Assembly: GCA_019312835.1 (NCBI GenBank)
Contig: JAFDCJ010000214.1
Coordinates: 1-42,522, forward strand
DNA: 42,522 nt
Origin: Deltaproteobacteria bacterium
GTDB lineage: Bacteria > Desulfobacterota > Desulfobacteria > Desulfobacterales > JAFDCJ01
Direction of reading: 5' to 3'
This document shows, one piece after another, positions 34,466-42,115 of this stretch. Every line of letters begins with the position of its first letter. Positions within the stretch are counted from its first letter, which is position 1. A model generated the notes under the pieces. It was not told the DNA's origin, made no database searches, and worked only from the letters and a program-made list of their open reading frames with translations. Made by a program: the position numbers and the translations under genes.

Positions 34466-36138
34466 TCTGTCGGTCCTTTCCCCCTGAGCAGTGATTCCGG
34501 ATGCCGCCCCAGGTAATCAATCAAAAGCCGTAATGACCGAGCCGCGGCTGTGATTTCAACTATGGCTGAATTCATTCTGACTTGCAGCGGAGAATCGGCA
34601 TTCAGCATTCGTTCGGCATTCGCCAGCGATTGGCGGGCTTCTTCAAGTACGGCGCTTATTTCCGGGGTAACATTGGTTCGCAGGTCGGACACCAGCAAAC
34701 GGGTTTCCTCCAGGGTGGCATTCAAGTTTTTAATGGCCTCCAAAATTTCAGGTGATTCAGTGAGTTGTTTGGCACTCTTGATCGTCTCCCCCAGGTCTTT
34801 TCCGATTTGATCGAGCGGGATAGCGTCTATTTTTTCGAGAATGCGCATGAACTTGGTGCTGATTTCCTCCATGGGTGTCGGCACCGTCGGAAAAACCGGA
34901 AGGCCTTCCTCGGATGCAAGAGTGGCCGGTGGCGCATTCGGGAAAAAATCCAATACCACCACCTGTTTGCCCGTCAGCAGGTTGCCGGTTTTCAGCTGGG
35001 CCCGAAAGCCTTTTTCCAGCAAGCTGGCGACAAGTTCTTGGCGCTCGGTGTCGCCGCCGATAAATCCGGCTTCCATCCACCGTTCCGACTCTATTTCGAC
35101 CAGAACCCGGATGCGGAAATTTGTGTTTTCCTGATCATAAACAAGTTTGACATCTATGACCTGCCCCATTTGAATTCCGTAGAACTCCACCGGGGCGCCG
35201 ATGTCCAGCCCTCTGACGGACTCATCAAAATAGAGAATCGCTTTGGTTCTAACCCAGTAGGTTCTCTCCTTGGCCGCGTCGACATTATGAAAGAGTCTGA
35301 AAACCGCCTCCTCCTCGGCAGGGGTATCGGGCACGTCCGCCTGGGGGATTCCAAAAGCGATGCCGCCGATGAGGATGCTGACCAGAGATTCGCTATCAAC
35401 CCGGACCCCCTGCGTATCCAGCTTGAAGTCGATACCGCTGGCATTCCAGAAGCGCGTATTCCGGTATACGAATTCATGATAGGGGGCATTGACGAATATT
35501 TTGAAATTGATGGTGTGGCCATCCTCGGCCAGGTCATACTTTACGATCTGACCTACCTGGATCTTGCGGTAATACACTGGCGAGCCGACATCCAGAGACC
35601 CCCGGCTGTCGGCCTCGAGGATAAAATGACGTCCCGGCAGATCGGTCGTTACCAGGGGCGGCTGTTCGAGCCCTTTGAAATAGTGGGTTTTATTGCCGGG
35701 CTTGCCGGGGTCCAGGGTGATATAAGCCCCCGAGAACAAGGTGCCCAGGCCGGAAACGCCGCTGACCCCGACCCGGGCCCGCACGACCCAGAAACGCGTA
35801 TTGACGGACAGAAAATTCTCGGCCTCCTTCACCAGCTCGGCCGTTACAACCACCTTTGATAGGTCCTCACTCAGTTTGATCGCGCTGACCTGTCCGAGTT
35901 CGACCTCCTTGTACTTGATCTTGGTTTTTCCGGCTTCCAGTCCTTCGGCCGATTTAAAGGAAATTTCGATTGTCGGTCCTTTTTCGGATAGCGTTTTATA
36001 GACCAGCCAGCCGCCGATCAGAACGGCAACCAGCGGAACCAGCCATACGATGGAAATCGAAAAACCGCGTTTGCGGTTTCGAACTTCCGCTTCAGGAACG
36101 TCACTTAACTCAGAGACATCTTTTTTCGGATCACTCAT
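34462..36138 (-). CDS. pqiB: PqiB-type MCE protein, intermembrane lipid transport
   Basis: The 558-residue protein has one N-terminal membrane helix (about 27-47, SIVWLVPLVAVLIGGWLVY) and three successive MCE/MlaD domains (about 50-145, 165-265 and 295-400; each with a GLEAGKT-, DVGSPVYYR- or DIGAPVEFYG-like core). A long C-terminal helical region (430-545, with heptad-like TLEETRLLVSDLRTNV) follows. PqiB forms a periplasm-spanning tube for lipids. GAGGAG precedes the ATG, which overlaps the end of the second pqiA by 8 bases. Length is close to E. coli PqiB. Confidence 0.95.
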   Translation of the reverse strand: MSDPKKDVSELSDVPEAEVRNRKRGFSISIVWLVPLVAVLIGGWLVYKTLSEKGPTIEISFKSAEGLEAGKTKIKYKEVELGQVSAIKLSEDLSKVVVTAELVKEAENFLSVNTRFWVVRARVGVSGVSGLGTLFSGAYITLDPGKPGNKTHYFKGLEQPPLVTTDLPGRHFILEADSRGSLDVGSPVYYRKIQVGQIVKYDLAEDGHTINFKIFVNAPYHEFVYRNTRFWNASGIDFKLDTQGVRVDSESLVSILIGGIAFGIPQADVPDTPAEEEAVFRLFHNVDAAKERTYWVRTKAILYFDESVRGLDIGAPVEFYGIQMGQVIDVKLVYDQENTNFRIRVLVEIESERWMEAGFIGGDTERQELVASLLEKGFRAQLKTGNLLTGKQVVVLDFFPNAPPATLASEEGLPVFPTVPTPMEEISTKFMRILEKIDAIPLDQIGKDLGETIKSAKQLTESPEILEAIKNLNATLEETRLLVSDLRTNVTPEISAVLEEARQSLANAERMLNADSPLQVRMNSAIVEITAAARSLRLLIDYLGRHPESLLRGKGPTE

Positions 36139-36778
36139 CGATCGACTCCTCAGTATCCCAAATCAACCGCGGGTCAAATGACATGGCCGCGAACATGGTA
36201 ATAATGACCACCGCACAAAAAAAGACGGCACCGGGCCCGGCCTGGATGGATGCCAGGGCACCCAGATTGACCAGGGCCACCAGGATGGTAACCACGAAAA
36301 TATCGACCATCGACCAGCGGCCGATGACTTCGGTAATTCGGTAAAGCCGCGTGCGGTCTTTCTGGCGCCACCTGCTTTTTCGCTGAACGGTTATCAGCAG
36401 GAAAGACAGCAAAAGCAATTTCAACAGGGGCACAAAAACACTGGCCACAAAGATAACCAGCGCAATCGGCCACATCCCTGAATAGATAAAATAGATGACG
36501 CCGCTCATAATGGTATCCGATTGTCCCTTGCCGAAAGAAATAACGGTGGTGACGGGAAGCACATTGGCCGGAATATAGAATATGAGAGCCGCCAGGACAA
36601 GCGCCCAGGTTCGGTGTATGCTGTTGGGCTTGCGGCTATGCAAACGGGTTCCGCAGCGCGGGCAGGTCATGACCGCCTCGGCATTGCTGCGGCGGCAGAG
36701 TAGATGACAGCTGTGGCAGCTTATCAAGCCCTGATTGAGGGCGGTTTTCAATGTCTGAGTATTTGCTTCTCTTCCCAT
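36131..36778 (-). CDS. pqiA: PqiA-like integral membrane protein, second (C-terminal) half
   Basis: The 215-residue protein has an N-terminal zinc-ribbon (CHSCHLLC about 18-25 and CPRCGTRL about 37-44), then four membrane helices (about 58-77, 92-125, 160-180 and 184-203) with the family motif RWSMVDIFVVTILVALVNLG. E. coli PqiA is one chain containing two such modules; here each is a separate gene. The chosen ATG 36778 overlaps the upstream pqiA gene by 31 bases. It is preceded only by GGGAAA, so coupling is likely. It supplies the inner-membrane part of the Pqi lipid-transport system. Confidence 0.88.
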   Translation of the reverse strand: MGREANTQTLKTALNQGLISCHSCHLLCRRSNAEAVMTCPRCGTRLHSRKPNSIHRTWALVLAALIFYIPANVLPVTTVISFGKGQSDTIMSGVIYFIYSGMWPIALVIFVASVFVPLLKLLLLSFLLITVQRKSRWRQKDRTRLYRITEVIGRWSMVDIFVVTILVALVNLGALASIQAGPGAVFFCAVVIITMFAAMSFDPRLIWDTEESIDE

Positions 36779-37362
36779 TTTTCCCAAATCAAATGCGAAT
36801 CCATTGAAGCGGTCATGGCCGCCAGAATAAAAATAAGCGCCAAAAAGGAGAAAATGGCAATCCCGGGGACGATTTTCGCCATTTTCGCAAGCTTGACAAC
36901 GGACACCAGGATACCCAGCATAAAAACTTCCATCATACTCCACGGCTGCAGATGACGCACCCATCGAAATACCCGGGGCAGACCTGACGGGATAATGTTA
37001 AATTTGAGGGGTAGCAGGACGTACAGCATGCAAAGCATCTGACCCAGCGGCACCAATACAGTCGTAAGCAAAACTATCACCGACAGCTCAGGCATGCCCT
37101 GGGCATAGAGCTCCTGTATGCCGGTCAGCAGGGTGGTCTGGCGCACCTGGGCCTCCAGCTTGAACGCCAGAAAGGGGAACGAATTGGCCAGGGTAAATAA
37201 AATGAGTCCCGCCACCGTCAGTGCCAGGGTGCGCTCGATACTGTCTCGCTTTTTTTGATGAAGCACTGCCCCGCAACGCCTGCACTGAACCGTTCCGGGC
37301 TCAGTAATATGCGGCAATCGCTGAATTAAATCACAGTCATGGCAGGCAATAAAGGATTGCAT
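36748..37362 (-). CDS. pqiA: PqiA-like integral membrane protein, first (N-terminal) half
   Basis: A 204-residue protein with zinc-ribbon cysteines CHDC (7-10) and CRRC (27-30) and four membrane helices (about 46-66, 93-118, 142-163 and 168-186). The conserved block LQPWSMMEVFMLGILVSVVKLAK matches the WSMxDxF motif of the family. It is the first gene of the operon pqiA-pqiA-pqiB-pqiC-orf. It is paralogous to the following gene, and together they equal one full PqiA. Confidence 0.9.
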   Translation of the reverse strand: MQSFIACHDCDLIQRLPHITEPGTVQCRRCGAVLHQKKRDSIERTLALTVAGLILFTLANSFPFLAFKLEAQVRQTTLLTGIQELYAQGMPELSVIVLLTTVLVPLGQMLCMLYVLLPLKFNIIPSGLPRVFRWVRHLQPWSMMEVFMLGILVSVVKLAKMAKIVPGIAIFSFLALIFILAAMTASMDSHLIWEKWEEKQILRH

Positions 37363-37544
37363 ATTTCACTTTTAATATAATTGACTGAAATAAAATTTGA
37401 ATTTGATGTGTAGATTTGAAAACAGCATCCTGAAAATCCTGCGGGCGGGATTTAAAGATGCCTGAATTTTAACCCGGATAATAGAAAATATATTTTCGAA
37501 AGTCAAATGGCGTGAATTTATGAAATATTCCGGGAAAACAGTTG
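37363..37544. other. Divergent intergenic region between the pqi operon and the CoA-transferase
   Basis: About 350 bases in all, including the promoter and operator at 37545-37574. The left part is A/T rich and probably holds the pqi promoter on the minus strand, which I cannot place. No gene is supported. Confidence 0.4.
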
Positions 37545-37574
37545 TTGACATGTGTTCATTGTATACCGTATACA
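37545..37574 (+). promoter_or_regulatory. Promoter and operator of the CoA-transferase gene (GTATAC site 3)
   Basis: TTGACA (37545-37550), 18-base spacer, TATACA (37569-37574). The palindrome TGTATAC-C-GTATACA lies at 37560-37574, in the same register relative to the promoter as at 30482-30511. The predicted start is near 37581, with a leader of about 130 bases before the ATG at 37712. Confidence 0.82.
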
Positions 37575-37711
37575 ATATACGACCCATTTGAGCCATTGCC
37601 ATAAAATAGCAATCGTGCCTTCTTTTCCTGAACCTGGCCCGGATAAACCGTAAAATGTCTTGCCGCATAAAGCAACAATATTAACATACAAATATTGAAC
37701 GGAGATAGTTT

Positions 37712-38902
37712 ATGGAAATACTCAAGGACCTTACCGTGTTATCCCTGGAGCAGGCCACTGTATTGCCCTATCTGACGTTTCGACTGGCCCAGGACGGCAT
37801 GAATGTGATCCGGCTGGAGCATCCGGTCTACGGGGACCCAAACCGGTTCATCGGCGACAATGTCCTCTCCGAGGAACGTATGAACGCCTATTTTTTATGT
37901 ATCAATGCCGGTAAGCAAGCCCTGACGTTAAACCTGGCCGAGGATGAGGGTCGTAAAATATTTCGCGCCCTGATCAAAGAACTGAATGTAGATATTTTTG
38001 CCACCAATCAACTGCCCAAAAATTACACGAAGCTGGGCATCGACTATGAAAGTCTCAGAAAATTGCGCCCGGACATCATCTGGCTCGGCGTTACCGGATT
38101 CGGTCCTGACAGCAATGAGGGGGCTTATGATCCCATATTGCAGGCCCGCTCGGGTTTAATGGAACTCACGGGAGAAGAAGACAGCAATCCCCAGGTTTTG
38201 GGAATTCCGTTGCCGGACATGGGTACCAGTGAACATGCTTACGGTTTGCTGATGAAGGCACTTTACACGCGCGAACGCACCGGCGAAGGCGCCTGCATCA
38301 ATCTGGCCATGTTCGAATCCTCGGTATCCTGGTTGACCGTGCCCATTACCTTGACGGACAGCTTTGGTAAAACCATCACGCGACGCGGCAACACCCATGA
38401 GTTCTTCTGTCCGGTATCGGTATATCAGACCAGCAACGGTTTTATCTATCTGGCGGTGGGCAACGACAGGCAATGGAAAACGATGGTCTCCCAGGAAATG
38501 TTTAACACTCTGGACCACCCCCAATACGAAAAAAATGCGGGCCGCATCGCCGATGTCGCCCACCTTAATGACGCGATTAATGCCATCACCCAACACCATA
38601 CCTCCGAAGAATTGATCGATTTGTTCACGTCTCTGACGGTGCCTGTCAGCAAGATTCAAACCGTAACGGAGGTGATTGCGGACCCCCTGGTGCAAAAAAG
38701 ATTGCTATATGCCCAGGATCCGGTATCGGGTATGCGAATTACCCTGGCACCGCCACCCAATATGACGCCTTTTCTGGAAAGTTCGAACCGGCAACTGTCA
38801 TTTCCTCCCCGCTTCGGCGAGAGCAACCAGCAAATATACGGACAACAGTTAGGCTATTCCGATGAGGAGTTGTCGCGCCTTAAGGAAAGAGGGGTTATTT
38901 GA
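37712..38902 (+). CDS. Family III (CaiB/BaiF) CoA-transferase
   Basis: The 396-residue enzyme has the catalytic aspartate at residue 169 (PLPDMGTSEHAYG), exactly as in formyl-CoA transferase, and the usual N-terminal block (LSLEQATVLPYLTFRLAQDGMNVIRLEHP). These enzymes exchange CoA between acids through a bound anhydride, often for aromatic or dicarboxylic acids. The gene opens a plus-strand cluster with a GntR regulator, a B12 mutase and a hydantoinase-like gene. This suggests it activates the acid that the mutase rearranges, for example an aryl- or alkyl-succinate. GGAGAT precedes the ATG and the GTATAC operator overlaps its promoter. Confidence 0.94.
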   Translation: MEILKDLTVLSLEQATVLPYLTFRLAQDGMNVIRLEHPVYGDPNRFIGDNVLSEERMNAYFLCINAGKQALTLNLAEDEGRKIFRALIKELNVDIFATNQLPKNYTKLGIDYESLRKLRPDIIWLGVTGFGPDSNEGAYDPILQARSGLMELTGEEDSNPQVLGIPLPDMGTSEHAYGLLMKALYTRERTGEGACINLAMFESSVSWLTVPITLTDSFGKTITRRGNTHEFFCPVSVYQTSNGFIYLAVGNDRQWKTMVSQEMFNTLDHPQYEKNAGRIADVAHLNDAINAITQHHTSEELIDLFTSLTVPVSKIQTVTEVIADPLVQKRLLYAQDPVSGMRITLAPPPNMTPFLESSNRQLSFPPRFGESNQQIYGQQLGYSDEELSRLKERGVI

Positions 38903-38940
38903 ATTGCAGATTTGTGATTTCGGGTTTAAAGCAAAAAAAT

Positions 38941-39047
38941 AAACACGGAATGACACGGATTGTCACGGAAAAAATATAATAGTTTCAATTTTTTTCCGCC
39001 GCAGGCGGAATAATATTCCGGTGTTCCTCCGTGAAAAATTCGTGGTT
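38941..39047. repeat. Word-type palindrome, family B (CACGGA), copy 2
   Basis: The left arm AAACACGGAATGACACGGA repeats CACGGA. The right arm CCTCCGTGAAAAATTCGTGG complements it. The central hairpin TTCCGC-CGCAG-GCGGAA lies at about 38994-39010. Compared with copy 1 (TTTCGC/GCGAAA), a T-A pair has become C-G while pairing is kept. It lies between the CoA-transferase and its putative regulator. Confidence 0.87.
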
Positions 39048-39117
39048 ATAAAAAAAAATCAGATACCATTCCGTTTTGATGCGCTAATTCTTGAGTTGTT
39101 TTTCCAAGGAAAAGCAA

Positions 39118-39816
39118 ATGAGAAAGAGAGCTGAATTAAAAGGTTTTGATCCCGGACCATTGCAGGCCCTTCAAGAGCGCAAGTCCCTTGGGCAGCATGT
39201 GTTCGACAACTTGAAACAGGCCATTATCAGGGGCAATATTGTACCGGGTGAATGGCTGGTGGAAAGCCATATCGCGCAAATGCTGGGGATTAGCCGCACA
39301 CCGGTGCGAGAAGCCATCCACAAGCTCGAGCGGGAAAGACTCATCGAGCGTCAGCCGCGCGGTGGATTCACAGTGCTGGGTTTAAATCGCGATGACATCG
39401 AAGAAACCTTTGGTATTCGGGGGATCTTGGAGGGTTATGCCGCCAGGCTGGCCACTGTCAAACCCCAGCCTCGTGAGCTCCGGGAATTGGACAAAAAAGT
39501 TGAGGCGTTCCAGGAATGTTTGAGCAAGAAACATATGGATTCCCTGCCGGTGATCAATACGGAGTTCCACGATTTACTCTATGCCCTCAGTAAAAGCCCG
39601 CGATTGGTTCACATGATCAACGGACTCAGAGATCAGATCTATCGATTCAGAGAGATCATTCTCAAAGATCAAAAACTTGCCAGGATAAGTCACGAGGACC
39701 ACCTGCAAATGCTGAAATTTATGCGCAAGCGGGATGCCGAAGGAGTGGAAAAGCTGGTTCGAGAACATATTCTGCGCGGACAGGAAGTCGTCCTGGACAA
39801 CTTTAGCAAGAAATAA
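39118..39816 (+). CDS. GntR-family regulator with FCD ligand domain (FadR subfamily)
   Basis: The 232-residue protein has a winged-helix domain (about 18-90; SLGQHVFDNLKQAIIRGNIVPGEWLVE, SRTPVREAIHKLERERLIERQPRGGFTV) and an all-helical FCD domain (about 95-225) with metal/ligand residues in NTEFHDLLY, SHEDHLQML and VREHI. FCD regulators bind small carboxylates or acyl-CoAs and recognise short palindromes with a GT...AC core. Three TGTATAC-N-GTATACA sites in the window fit this. None lies directly before this gene, so autoregulation is not seen. I start at ATG 39118, with AAGGA 8 bases upstream; the TTG nine codons earlier is unsupported. A short hairpin (CTCAAAAT/ATTTTGAG, 39827-39846) follows. 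Confidence 0.93.
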   Translation: MRKRAELKGFDPGPLQALQERKSLGQHVFDNLKQAIIRGNIVPGEWLVESHIAQMLGISRTPVREAIHKLERERLIERQPRGGFTVLGLNRDDIEETFGIRGILEGYAARLATVKPQPRELRELDKKVEAFQECLSKKHMDSLPVINTEFHDLLYALSKSPRLVHMINGLRDQIYRFREIILKDQKLARISHEDHLQMLKFMRKRDAEGVEKLVREHILRGQEVVLDNFSKK

Positions 39817-39914
39817 GATGAAGGGTCTCAAAATTATCATTTTGAGGTGGCTTCACCAAATGCACGCTGATTGCGTGTTTTGACACTCAATTTGCTTGGG
39901 AGTGAAAAGGCTCT

Positions 39915-40310
39915 ATGACGAAAAAGAAAATAAAGATTCTTGTTGCCAAACCAGGACTGGATGGACACGATCGGGGCGCCAAAGTCATTGCGCTGGCCCT
40001 AAGAGATGCCGGGATGGAGGTTATTTACACCGGTTTGCACCAGACGACTGAACAGATCACCAAAACGGCCATGCAGGAAGCGGTCGATGTTATCGGTCTC
40101 AGCATCATGTCGGGTGCCCATTTGCCCATCTGCCGGGATTTGCTGGAACATATGAAAGCCAGGGGTATTGATGATATCCCCCTTGCGGTGGGCGGTGTTA
40201 TACCCAAGCAGGATATTGCCAAACTAAATGCGATGGGCATTCGGGGGGTATTCCCAGGGGGAACTCGTTTTGGCGACATTATAGCTGGTATTCGAGAACT
40301 GGTCGAATAG
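39915..40310 (+). CDS. B12-binding small subunit of an acyl-CoA mutase
   Basis: The 131-residue cobalamin-binding domain has the lower-ligand motif D16-G-H18-D-R-G21 (D-x-H-x-x-G) and the downstream LSIMSGAHLP and GGVIPKQD loops that hold the nucleotide tail. H18 should coordinate cobalt. It is a complete separate subunit, as in isobutyryl-CoA, 2-hydroxyisobutyryl-CoA and archaeal methylmalonyl-CoA mutases. The large subunit follows 170 bases downstream. AAAAGG precedes the ATG. No B12 riboswitch fits in the 98-base upstream gap. Confidence 0.95.
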   Translation: MTKKKIKILVAKPGLDGHDRGAKVIALALRDAGMEVIYTGLHQTTEQITKTAMQEAVDVIGLSIMSGAHLPICRDLLEHMKARGIDDIPLAVGGVIPKQDIAKLNAMGIRGVFPGGTRFGDIIAGIRELVE

Positions 40311-40406
40311 CCCGTGAGTTCGTAAGTTCATGAGTTCATAAGCCCATGAGCAAATCTGCTCATCAAATGCTTATGAACTTATCAACTTACCAACTTATCA
40401 ACTTCG
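40311..40406. repeat. Word-type palindrome, family F (GAGTTCATAAG / CTTATGAACTTATCAACTT)
   Basis: The left arm repeats GAGTTCGTAAGTTCATGAG and TTCATAAG right after the stop codon of the small subunit. The right arm repeats CTTATGAACTTATCAACTT and ACCAACTTATCAACTT. A tight loop, GAGCAAATCTGCTC, is in the middle. It separates two subunit genes of one enzyme, as family D does for iorA-iorB. Confidence 0.84.
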
Positions 40407-40480
40407 ATTTTAGATGGCTAAAGCCTTTCCGGAACGGCAGCCTGAGATAAATTTAAAAAATTCGTTTAAGAGGGAAAAAC

Positions 40481-42115
40481 ATGGGAGTTGCCAAATATGT
40501 AAAAAACGAAAAAGATGCCATTGAAGAGGTAATTTACCAGTCCGGCATCAGCGTAAAACCGGTATATACCCCTCAGGATCTCGAGGAGATGGGTTTTGAT
40601 TACGAGAAGGATCTCGGTGATCCCGGGCAGTATCCGTTCACCCGCAGTCTGCATCCCCTTGGTTATCGCAGCCGGGCCTGGACCACCCGTCAGTATACCG
40701 GCTTTGGAACGCCCCAGGAAACCAACAAGCGCTTTAAAATGATGATTTCCCACGGGCAAACGGGCCTAAATGTGGCTTTCGATTTGCCCACCCAGATGGG
40801 TTATGACTCCGACGATCCTATGGTTGCGGGAGAAGTCGGTCGGGTCGGCATGGCAGTGGACTCCCTGCGTGATTTTGAAGTCGCATTTGCAGGCATTCCG
40901 TTGGATCGGATCGGTTCCGGACTGACCATCAATGCGGTTGCCTCCATCATGCTGGCGATGTATCAGGCGGTGGCCGAAAAATCCGGATACCCTAAGGAAA
41001 AAATCAGTGCCACCCCCCAAAATGATATTCTTAAGGAAATGATCGGTCGCGGAGCCTGGATTTATCCGGTGGAAGATTCGGTTCGCCTGGTGGGAGACAG
41101 CATTGAGTATGCGGTCAAAGAACTGCCCCGCTGCAATCCGGTCAGCATTTGCGGCTACCATATTCGTGAATCCGGGGCGACCCCTGCTCAGGAAATCGCC
41201 TGTGCTTTTGAGATTGCCAAGGCATACATGGACAACGTTATCCAAAGGGGCATGGCGGCCGAGGATTTTGTCGGACGGTTTTCGTTTAATCTGAACGTAT
41301 TCGGCAATCTCTGGGAGCAAATCGCCAAATTCAGAGCTGCCCGTAAGCTCTGGGCTAAGATGCTGCGTGAGGAATATGGTGTTGAGGAAAAGAAGAAATT
41401 GTTCCTCAGGGGCCTTTTTGGCGGTGGCGGTAGCGGTCTGACCAAAGATCAGCCTGAAAACAATATCATGCGGGGGGCCTTTTATGCCCTGGGTGCGGCC
41501 CTCAGCGGCGCCCAGACAACCGCCCTTTGCTCCTTTGACGAGGCCTACACCATCCCAACCCCGCGTGCTGCCCTTCTATCATTGAGAACCTTGGAACTGC
41601 TCATGGATGAAGTCGGGCTGCGCGACACGGTTGATCCTCTAGCGGGCTCCTATTTCATTGAGACATTGACCAAAGAGATGGAGAATAAAATTCTGGAGGA
41701 AATGGCTCAAATTCAGGAAACGGGCGGCATGGTTCACGCGGTGGCGACCGGTTTTATTCAGCGCAAAGTTGCTCGTCAGGCCTATGAATATGAAAAGGGC
41801 GTTCAAAACGGCGAGTACATCAAGGTCGGTGTCAATAAATATGCCGATGAAGCCGAAGATCAAACCGACGTCGAACTCCACGAATACAATGAACAATGGG
41901 TGGAACAGCAGCTTGCCGGCCTCAAGGAGCTGCGCCGAACCCGTGACAACCGGGAAGTAACCCGCACCTTAAAGGATCTGGAAAAGGGAACGCGCGCCGG
42001 TAAGAATGTGATGCCGTTGCTGGTTGATTGCTGTCGGGCCTATGCCACCGTGGGAGAAATGGCCGGCGTATTCCGTGATTTATTCGGGGAGTGGGAGGAA
42101 CCGAGTATTTTTTGA
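40481..42115 (+). CDS. B12-dependent acyl-CoA mutase, large (substrate-binding) subunit
   Basis: The 544-residue TIM-barrel subunit is of the methylmalonyl-CoA mutase family. It keeps the barrel start WTTRQYTGFGTPQETN, AFDLPTQMGYDSDDP, and His227 in ICGYHIRESG. By alignment Tyr62 (GYRSRAW) and Arg190 (MIGRGAWIYP) match the Tyr89/Arg207 pair that binds the free carboxylate of methylmalonyl-CoA. Isobutyryl- and hydroxyisobutyryl-CoA mutases have Gln in place of Arg. The usual HTQTSG-type segment is replaced by LFGGGGSGLTKDQPENN, so the acyl pocket is probably different. A branched or aryl-substituted succinyl-CoA or malonyl-CoA is therefore a likely substrate. Its stop codon lies in the first word of a family A repeat. 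Confidence 0.94.
   Translation: MGVAKYVKNEKDAIEEVIYQSGISVKPVYTPQDLEEMGFDYEKDLGDPGQYPFTRSLHPLGYRSRAWTTRQYTGFGTPQETNKRFKMMISHGQTGLNVAFDLPTQMGYDSDDPMVAGEVGRVGMAVDSLRDFEVAFAGIPLDRIGSGLTINAVASIMLAMYQAVAEKSGYPKEKISATPQNDILKEMIGRGAWIYPVEDSVRLVGDSIEYAVKELPRCNPVSICGYHIRESGATPAQEIACAFEIAKAYMDNVIQRGMAAEDFVGRFSFNLNVFGNLWEQIAKFRAARKLWAKMLREEYGVEEKKKLFLRGLFGGGGSGLTKDQPENNIMRGAFYALGAALSGAQTTALCSFDEAYTIPTPRAALLSLRTLELLMDEVGLRDTVDPLAGSYFIETLTKEMENKILEEMAQIQETGGMVHAVATGFIQRKVARQAYEYEKGVQNGEYIKVGVNKYADEAEDQTDVELHEYNEQWVEQQLAGLKELRRTRDNREVTRTLKDLEKGTRAGKNVMPLLVDCCRAYATVGEMAGVFRDLFGEWEEPSIF

Noticed and set aside
35460-35472. Further GTATAC sequences (also near 955 and 40692)
   Set aside because: These are single half-sites within coding or unrelated sequence, without the second GTATAC at the 1-base spacing.
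36748-36964. Long N-terminal extension of the second pqiA gene
   Set aside because: The extra 62 residues are a frame shadow of the upstream pqiA gene and do not resemble PqiA; the internal ATG at 36778 fits the family start.
39817-39914. Cobalamin riboswitch before the B12 mutase subunit
   Set aside because: Only 98 bases are available and no B12-box or conserved stem arrangement is seen.
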